The notes under the pieces: generated by a model
Told to the model about the DNA's origin: nothing
Seen by the model: the letters and a program-made list of their open reading frames with translations, nothing else
Database searches by the model: none
Translations under genes and position numbers: made by a program
Assembly (NCBI RefSeq): GCF_004120195.1
Contig: NZ_SCHN01000008.1
Span: 127,314 to 191,313, forward strand
Direction of reading: 5' to 3'
DNA from: Enterovibrio baiacu
GTDB taxonomy: Bacteria > Pseudomonadota > Gammaproteobacteria > Enterobacterales > Vibrionaceae
Length of the DNA stretch: 64,000 bases
Shown: piece by piece, positions 58,592 through 64,000 of the stretch
How the letters are laid out: each line of letters starts with the position of its first letter
Position numbering within the stretch: position 1 is the first letter of the stretch

Positions 58592-61500
58592 TTGACAACT
58601 AATAAATACTATAGAACCGTGGGGAGTAACAAAGACTCTCTATACTATGTTTCCCAATCTATAAGCAATAACTCAGAAGTGCTTGATGTTGGATGCTGGG
58701 AAGGATCCTTAGGTGAATTCTTAATTCGAGAGAAAAGTTGTATCGTCGATGGAATAGAGCTTTACCATGAGGCTGGAGTTAAAGCAGAAAAATTCTATCG
58801 AAACGTATTCTTTAATGATTTAGAAACATTTGAAAGTAATTATATCCAATCAACATATGACTATGTGGTTTGTGCCGATGTGCTGGAGCACGTCAGGAAC
58901 CCTGCGGCTGTATTAAGTGAACTCAAGAAGTTACTTAAACCGTCTGGAAAACTAATCGTTTCTGTACCAAATGTTGCATATGGCGGCGTCATCGCTGAAA
59001 TGCTATCTGGAAAATTCGAATACAGAGAGCGAGGAATACTGGATAATACACATTATCGATTCTTTACTCGAGATAGTATAGTTAAATTAGTTAATAGTTT
59101 AGGTTTCGGTGTAAATAGAATTGATGCAGTGCAAGCTCATATAAAAGAAAGTGAGTTTGCTGAATCACTGGTAAGTGAGTTTCCTTTTGATTTAAAGCGA
59201 GTTCTTTCTAATACGAAAGATTCAGGCACCTATCAATTTGTGTTAGTTTGTGATTCCGATGCAGAGAAAAAAATAATAGAGAGTAATATTGGAATAGACA
59301 ATACTATTAAATTTCAATCAAAAGTATACTGGGCAAATGGTGTAGAAGACTATTGTGAAACACGCTCAGATGTCTTGCTCGCCAGCCTTTCTTTACGAAA
59401 TCGCTTATCTTTTGAATGCCAAGATTTAAACTCCGAATGTAGAGTTCGCATCGATGTAAGCGATTTCGAAGGATATTTCAAAATACATGAACTGCGGATT
59501 TCAACAGATGCGAATAAAATACTTTTTGATATGAGTTCCTCTAAAGGAGGGTTTACTACTATCGGTTGTTCAATTGAACAAAGTCATGAGCAATATGGTT
59601 ATTTATTGCTAAAATCGACAAGCAGTGATTCTTTTATTGAAGTACACATAGACGAAAATAGTGAAAAACCACTAAAAGTTGAATTAGATTTTATTTACGT
59701 CAGTTCCCTATCTGAAAGTGACCTGTATTCTGAAATTGAAAACCTTAAGGACAAAAACAGAAGTTTAGAAAGGGATATTCAGACGATAGATGAGACACTA
59801 CATAGCGTATTAAACTCATCATCATGGCGTATTACAAAACCTGTACGTCTTTTAGGCTATATAAGAAACGGTGACAAAAAGGCTTTGAAAAAAGTTATAC
59901 TTAACAATATTTCAGCTTTACGCGCACTACAAATTCTTCGTGGTCGAGGAGAGAGTGTAAGTACTCTTACCTCGAAGGCAATAGGCATTCTAAAAGATGA
60001 AGGTATTCAGGCATTATATCGTCGAATAAGTAGAGTTATTCGTGGTGATAGAACATCGAGGCATGGGAATTATTTATCTTGGATCAAGCTTGATGATAAG
60101 CGAAGTCTAGATAAAGAGAATGAAATGATTGACTTCTTGAGCAAAAAAGATGGTCCACTTATTTCAATAATTATGCCGACTTACAATACCGAAGAAAAAT
60201 ACTTACGTTTTTGTGTTGAGTCTGTAATTAGACAGTCATATCCAAATTGGGAACTATGTATAGCTGATGATGCTTCTACAGATGAAAATGTACTCCGCGT
60301 ACTTAAAGAATATCAAGTACAAGACAGTAGAATAAAACTTGTTGAAAGAAGCGAGAATGGTCATATATCAAACGCGTCAAACAGTGCATTGGAGATAGCT
60401 ACAGGCGAATGGCTAGCACTTCTCGACCATGATGATGAGTTGCACAAGCATGCTCTTTCCTATGTTGTCTACCAACTGATTAAAAACCCTCAAACTGAAT
60501 TTGTTTACACAGATGAAGACAAAATCGATGCTATTGGAAATAGAATAGATCCCCATTTTAAAACTGATTGGAACCTAGACTTACTTTATAGCCAAAATTA
60601 CGTGTCGCATCTCGGTGTTTATAAAACCGATATAATAAGAAAAATTGGCGGCTTTCGTGTAGGTTATGAAGGTAGTCAAGACTATGATTTGCTACTTAGG
60701 TACTCTAGAGAAATTAATCATAATAATATTTCACATATACCGAAAGTACTGTATCACTGGCGTATTTTGGAAGGCTCCACCGCATTAGCTTCAGGTGAAA
60801 AGTTGTATACAACTACTGCAGGCATAAATGCATTGATTGACCATTTTAAAGTAAGAAATGAAAATGTGTCTGTTGTTCAAGGTATGAACCCAAACACTTA
60901 TAAAGTCAGATGGGAAATTAATGAAGAACCAAAGGTTTCTTTGATTATTCCAACTTATAACGGGCACGAGATTACAAAAAGAGCAATAGACTCAATTCTA
61001 GAAAAGACCACTTATAAAAATTTCGAAATTATTTTGGTTGATAATAACTCTGATGACCCTGAATCGCTAGAGTATTTTGAAGAAGTAAGTAAGCACGAAA
61101 AAGTCACTTTACTTCGCTACCCTATGCCATTTAACTATTCAGCAATAAATAACTATGCAGTAGCAAGGTCAACCGGCGAGATCGTGGGCTTAGTTAATAA
61201 TGATGTGGAAGTTATTAACAAAGAGTGGTTGTCCGAAATGGTCAGCTTTGCTATCAGAAAAGATATTGGTTGTGTCGGAGCAAAGCTATATTACCCTGAC
61301 AACACAATCCAACACGCAGGTGTAGTATTGGGTATTGGGGGAGTGGCAGGTCATTCGCATAAGCATTTCCATCGAAGTGCGGATGGGTATTTTAGTCGAC
61401 TGAAACTAGTGCAAAATATTTCCGCTGTGACCGCTGCCTGCTTAATTGTGAGAAAAGATATTTATAATCAAGTTGGCGGGTTAAACGAAAATGATTTAAA

Positions 61501-61750
61501 GGTTGCTTTTAATGATGTGGATTTCTGCTTGAAAGTTCGACAAATGGGGTACAATAATTTGTGGACTCCATATGCAGAGTTATATCACTATGAATCAATT
61601 TCTAGAGGCTTAGATACTACTCCAACAAAGGCTCGTCGTTTTAATAAAGAAAAAGACTACATGGTCAATTCATGGGGCGGAATACTATCAAACGATTTTT
61701 ATTATAGTTCCAATTTGACTTTGGAGCATGAAGATTTCAGCTTGCGTTGA
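58592..61750 (+). CDS. Trimodular methyltransferase - GT2 - GT2 glycosyltransferase
   Basis: 1052 residues. Residues about 28-170: SAM methyltransferase (EVLDVGCWEGSLGEF, YDYVVCADVLEHVRNP). Residues about 230-375: beta-rich part. About 376-408: coiled coil, then SSSWRITKPVRLLGYI. About 519-740: first GT2 domain (SIIMPTYNTEEKYLRFC, LLDHDDE, ED in GSQDYDLLLRYSRE). About 778-1000: second GT2 domain (SLIIPTYNGHEITKRAID, LVNNDVEVI, NDVDFCLKVRQMG). TTG start with no strong ribosome site. Probably elongates and caps the O chain. Confidence 0.88.
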   Translation: MTTNKYYRTVGSNKDSLYYVSQSISNNSEVLDVGCWEGSLGEFLIREKSCIVDGIELYHEAGVKAEKFYRNVFFNDLETFESNYIQSTYDYVVCADVLEHVRNPAAVLSELKKLLKPSGKLIVSVPNVAYGGVIAEMLSGKFEYRERGILDNTHYRFFTRDSIVKLVNSLGFGVNRIDAVQAHIKESEFAESLVSEFPFDLKRVLSNTKDSGTYQFVLVCDSDAEKKIIESNIGIDNTIKFQSKVYWANGVEDYCETRSDVLLASLSLRNRLSFECQDLNSECRVRIDVSDFEGYFKIHELRISTDANKILFDMSSSKGGFTTIGCSIEQSHEQYGYLLLKSTSSDSFIEVHIDENSEKPLKVELDFIYVSSLSESDLYSEIENLKDKNRSLERDIQTIDETLHSVLNSSSWRITKPVRLLGYIRNGDKKALKKVILNNISALRALQILRGRGESVSTLTSKAIGILKDEGIQALYRRISRVIRGDRTSRHGNYLSWIKLDDKRSLDKENEMIDFLSKKDGPLISIIMPTYNTEEKYLRFCVESVIRQSYPNWELCIADDASTDENVLRVLKEYQVQDSRIKLVERSENGHISNASNSALEIATGEWLALLDHDDELHKHALSYVVYQLIKNPQTEFVYTDEDKIDAIGNRIDPHFKTDWNLDLLYSQNYVSHLGVYKTDIIRKIGGFRVGYEGSQDYDLLLRYSREINHNNISHIPKVLYHWRILEGSTALASGEKLYTTTAGINALIDHFKVRNENVSVVQGMNPNTYKVRWEINEEPKVSLIIPTYNGHEITKRAIDSILEKTTYKNFEIILVDNNSDDPESLEYFEEVSKHEKVTLLRYPMPFNYSAINNYAVARSTGEIVGLVNNDVEVINKEWLSEMVSFAIRKDIGCVGAKLYYPDNTIQHAGVVLGIGGVAGHSHKHFHRSADGYFSRLKLVQNISAVTAACLIVRKDIYNQVGGLNENDLKVAFNDVDFCLKVRQMGYNNLWTPYAELYHYESISRGLDTTPTKARRFNKEKDYMVNSWGGILSNDFYYSSNLTLEHEDFSLR

Positions 61751-61833
61751 TGAAATCTTTAATGTGTATGTAGGTTAAACCTTCTCGTGTTAATTTTAAC
61801 TTAAGGTGTGCGCAAGTTTTTTGGAGTAAGTAA

Positions 61834-63447
61834 ATGGATTTTTTTAGTAAGGTAAGAAATAATGTCGAGTACTATACTCCGTTTTTATTTTTGACTGTTT
61901 ACATCGTATACGTAACGTATATATTTGGTCACTCTTATAATTTTCCTTATTGGGATGACTTTAATAGCACGCTTCGATTCTTGAACGAATTTTTTGATTC
62001 AAACGAGAAGGTTTATTTATTGCAAGCTCAGCACAATGAGCACAAAGTTATTCTAAATAACCTGGTTAGTGTCTTTTCATCTTATATATCATCTAGCTAC
62101 CTTTTCACGATACAGTTAGCTGTTGGTTATTCATTTCTGACAGGTATCATACTTTTTTATTATAAAAAGTATGATGCTATATCTCCTGGAAGTAGAATCT
62201 ATTTCCTATCTATACTCCTGATTTTAATAAACTTAAGCTCTTGGGAAGTTGCTTCTTGGGGGGCTGCCACAGTCCAATTTTATGGTGGATTGCTATTTTC
62301 TCTTCTTGCTATTAGTTACTATGATAAATGTGATATCAAAAAAAGTATACTATTTGCAGTTCTGGCATCCTTTACATCCGGCGGATTGCTGATTATTTTC
62401 TTAATACTGATTTATCAGTCCGTTCTCCTTAAAAGATATAAAGAAATCTTTCCGGTTTTTATATTTCTATGTATCACCTTGGTTGGTTATTTTTTCGATT
62501 ATGAGTCTGTTGAGGCGCATTCAACTGCTATATTTTCGATGAAGGATATCGGTGACCTAATATTATACTTTCTAACTATTGTTGGTGGTATTACTCAGAA
62601 CTCTATTACCTCTATAGTATTGGGTGTTTGCATATTAACTAGCATGCTTGCCCTTACAGTTATGAAGTATAAGGGCATATTCTACTTTTATTCTCTTTTC
62701 ATCCTGTTGCTTTTGGCTGCAATTTCTTATGGGCGAGTAGGCTTTGGTGTAGAGCAAGCTCTATCTTCAAGATATACCATATATTCAATGCTGTTGATGG
62801 CTTCATTGTTTATGATTTGCTTCGATTTAATGAAAAATCGAACTTATTCTTTGTCCGTATTCACCTTACTTTGTTTTATGTCATTTTCTCTTTTCATTTC
62901 TAATTTTAGTAAGGGCAATCTCGAATTGCTTGCCAAAGAAGAGCGAATGATACTTTCTTCAAAAAACTATTGCGGTCACTTCAACAGTCGGTTTCTCGTA
63001 GACCCAGATCAAAAGTATGCCAAAAGTATGCTTAATCAAGCCAAAGAGAACAATGTATTCACTGTTGATTGTAGTCAGCATCAAATTGTTTCCTACGAAG
63101 ACCTGAATAGCATGTACTCTAGCTATGAAGAAACAGACACCCCTATAACATATTCATTAGACCGAGTGATAACCAATGGGGGTAACATTCAAATTGCTGG
63201 ATGGATTATAGATGATATTAATCGTAGCAAAATTAGAAACTTAGTCGTGCTGATAGGAGATAAAATGTTCCCTGCGACGACAGGCATTCCAAGAGCTGAT
63301 GTAGCAAACCACTTCCGTGATAATACGTTTCTTCTGTCCGGCTTCGATGTATTTATAGAAAACACTATTCCTTCTGAACAGGAAGTGGTTCTTCTTGTAT
63401 TTTTAAATGATGAAAAGTACAAAAAAATTGCAGTGGATTTTAATTGA
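61834..63447 (+). CDS. Polytopic membrane protein, candidate GT-C type glycosyltransferase (Gtr-like)
   Basis: 537 residues, not recognised by name. About 10-11 membrane segments in residues 15-360, with a first loop SYNFPYWDDFNST and AQHNEHKVIL carrying acidic DD and His/Glu residues as in GT-C enzymes. After the membrane part, a soluble C-terminal domain (about 430-537, IQIAGWIIDDINRSKIRNLV and IPRADVANHF) looks like beta-sandwich domains in cell-surface sugar enzymes. It overlaps gtrA by 4 nt, suggesting a GtrABC-type glucosylation set. Confidence 0.6.
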   Translation: MDFFSKVRNNVEYYTPFLFLTVYIVYVTYIFGHSYNFPYWDDFNSTLRFLNEFFDSNEKVYLLQAQHNEHKVILNNLVSVFSSYISSSYLFTIQLAVGYSFLTGIILFYYKKYDAISPGSRIYFLSILLILINLSSWEVASWGAATVQFYGGLLFSLLAISYYDKCDIKKSILFAVLASFTSGGLLIIFLILIYQSVLLKRYKEIFPVFIFLCITLVGYFFDYESVEAHSTAIFSMKDIGDLILYFLTIVGGITQNSITSIVLGVCILTSMLALTVMKYKGIFYFYSLFILLLLAAISYGRVGFGVEQALSSRYTIYSMLLMASLFMICFDLMKNRTYSLSVFTLLCFMSFSLFISNFSKGNLELLAKEERMILSSKNYCGHFNSRFLVDPDQKYAKSMLNQAKENNVFTVDCSQHQIVSYEDLNSMYSSYEETDTPITYSLDRVITNGGNIQIAGWIIDDINRSKIRNLVVLIGDKMFPATTGIPRADVANHFRDNTFLLSGFDVFIENTIPSEQEVVLLVFLNDEKYKKIAVDFN

Positions 63448-63857
63448 TGTTCAATTTTGCAATGGATAAAGAAATTTTAAAAATTACGATTTCAATTGAG
63501 CTTCGTATAATCCGATTTCTGATTGTAGGGTTTATTAATACTATTTTTGGTTACTCCATATATGCGCTTTTTATATTTCTTGGATTTGGTTACCAATTCT
63601 CTGTTTTGATTGCCACTTTTTTAGGTGTTATATTTAATTACTTTTCTTTTGGGAGATTGGTTTTTCATTCTGAAATTGGAACTGGAAACGCGATAAAATT
63701 CACTTTTTCTTATGTGATCGCGTATCTAATCAATATAGTATCATTACACTTTTTGATAGATGTTAATGGCAATAATCCATACTTTTCTCAAATTTTGGTA
63801 TTATTCCCAGTAGTGATTGTTAACTGGTTCTTAATGAATAAGTGGGTGTTCAAGTGA
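63444..63857 (+). CDS. gtrA: GtrA-family membrane protein (bactoprenol-sugar flippase)
   Basis: 137 residues, four membrane segments, with FLIVGFINTIFGYSIYALF and the closing MNKWVFK of the family. In Shigella and phages, GtrA flips undecaprenyl-phosphate-glucose for O-antigen modification. GTGA overlap with the next gene. Strongly A+T-rich. Confidence 0.9.
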   Translation: MMFNFAMDKEILKITISIELRIIRFLIVGFINTIFGYSIYALFIFLGFGYQFSVLIATFLGVIFNYFSFGRLVFHSEIGTGNAIKFTFSYVIAYLINIVSLHFLIDVNGNNPYFSQILVLFPVVIVNWFLMNKWVFK

Positions 63858-64000
63858 AGTCTAGTGAAAAGAAGAAGATATCTATAGTTACCCCCTGCTA
63901 TAATGAAGAGGGGAACATAACTGAATTATGCTCTCGAATTAGAGAGACGATGAAACACATTGAAAAGTATGAATATGAGCACATATTTATTGATAATGCT
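63854..64000 (+). CDS. gtrB: GtrB/DPM1-like glycosyltransferase, cut by window edge
   Basis: First 49 codons only. GTG start inside the gtrA stop; the protein begins VKSSEKKKISIVTPCYNEEGNI, the GT2 fold start of GtrB-type polyprenyl-phosphate glycosyltransferases. Would charge the lipid carrier flipped by GtrA. The 3' end is outside the window. Confidence 0.85.
   Translation, partial: MKSSEKKKISIVTPCYNEEGNITELCSRIRETMKHIEKYEYEHIFIDNA

Noticed and set aside
1-64000. tRNA or rRNA genes, phage, IS elements, defence systems and CRISPR arrays
   Set aside because: I looked in the larger gaps and saw no cloverleaf pattern, transposase, integrase or known defence gene. A tRNAscan and profile search would be more sensitive.

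Overview
The window reads as a chromosomal segment of a marine gamma-proteobacterium of the family Vibrionaceae. Reasons: the cheA-cheB-parC-parP-cheW-DUF2802 order, the complete ccm operon directly after it, the cvpA-purF, accD-folC-dedD and pdxB-asd-fimV-truA orders, two adjacent fadL genes beside an ECF sigma/DUF3379 pair, and rfaH-rmlBADC. A Grimontia/Enterovibrio-like genus is possible, but I cannot prove it from the sequence alone.

Layout. 1-6243: the end of a chemotaxis operon, from cheA (cut by the window edge) to a DUF2802 protein, including the ParC/ParP system that places chemosensory arrays at the cell pole. 6273-7324 (minus): a small pair resembling the FliK C-terminus and the FlhB C-terminus. 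7447-14418: ccmABCDEFGHI for cytochrome c maturation. 14492-24006: lipid functions, with mlaA, two fadL porins, an ECF sigma factor with a probable membrane regulator, and fadIJ; FadR-like operators and a possible orphan small RNA lie here. 24027-34371: housekeeping genes (M16 protease, sixA, smrB, prmB, aroC, a YadS-like membrane protein, epmC, yfcL, mnmC). 34689-36032: fabB with a 3' UTR that looks like the FarS small RNA. 36096-49000: pdxB, asd, a very large acidic FimV, truA, accD, folC, dedD, and cvpA-purF behind a PurR box. 49143-52235: a Yip1-like membrane protein, a LysR regulator and an RssB-like response regulator.

52461-64000: a surface polysaccharide locus. rfaH is followed after 57 bp by an ops element (GGCGGTAGCGT), the site where RfaH loads onto RNA polymerase. 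Then come rmlBADC (dTDP-L-rhamnose), an ABC exporter (Wzm/Wzt with a sugar-recognition tail), a 1052-residue methyltransferase plus double GT2 protein, an unusual 537-residue membrane protein, a GtrA flippase and the start of a GtrB-type glycosyltransferase. From wzm onward the DNA is visibly richer in A+T, as expected for a transferred O-antigen block. The last three genes look like a Gtr-type glycosylation module with an undescribed third component.

Most of the window is conserved core genome. The best leads are the Gtr-like module, the methyltransferase-GT2-GT2 fusion, the small RNA candidates upstream of fadI and downstream of fabB, the triple motif in the CheA linker that may be the ParP/array docking region, the FadR-like half-site in front of rfaH, and the CTAGGACCTAGG-type repeat that forms the 3' end of one gene and recurs within the rml operon.
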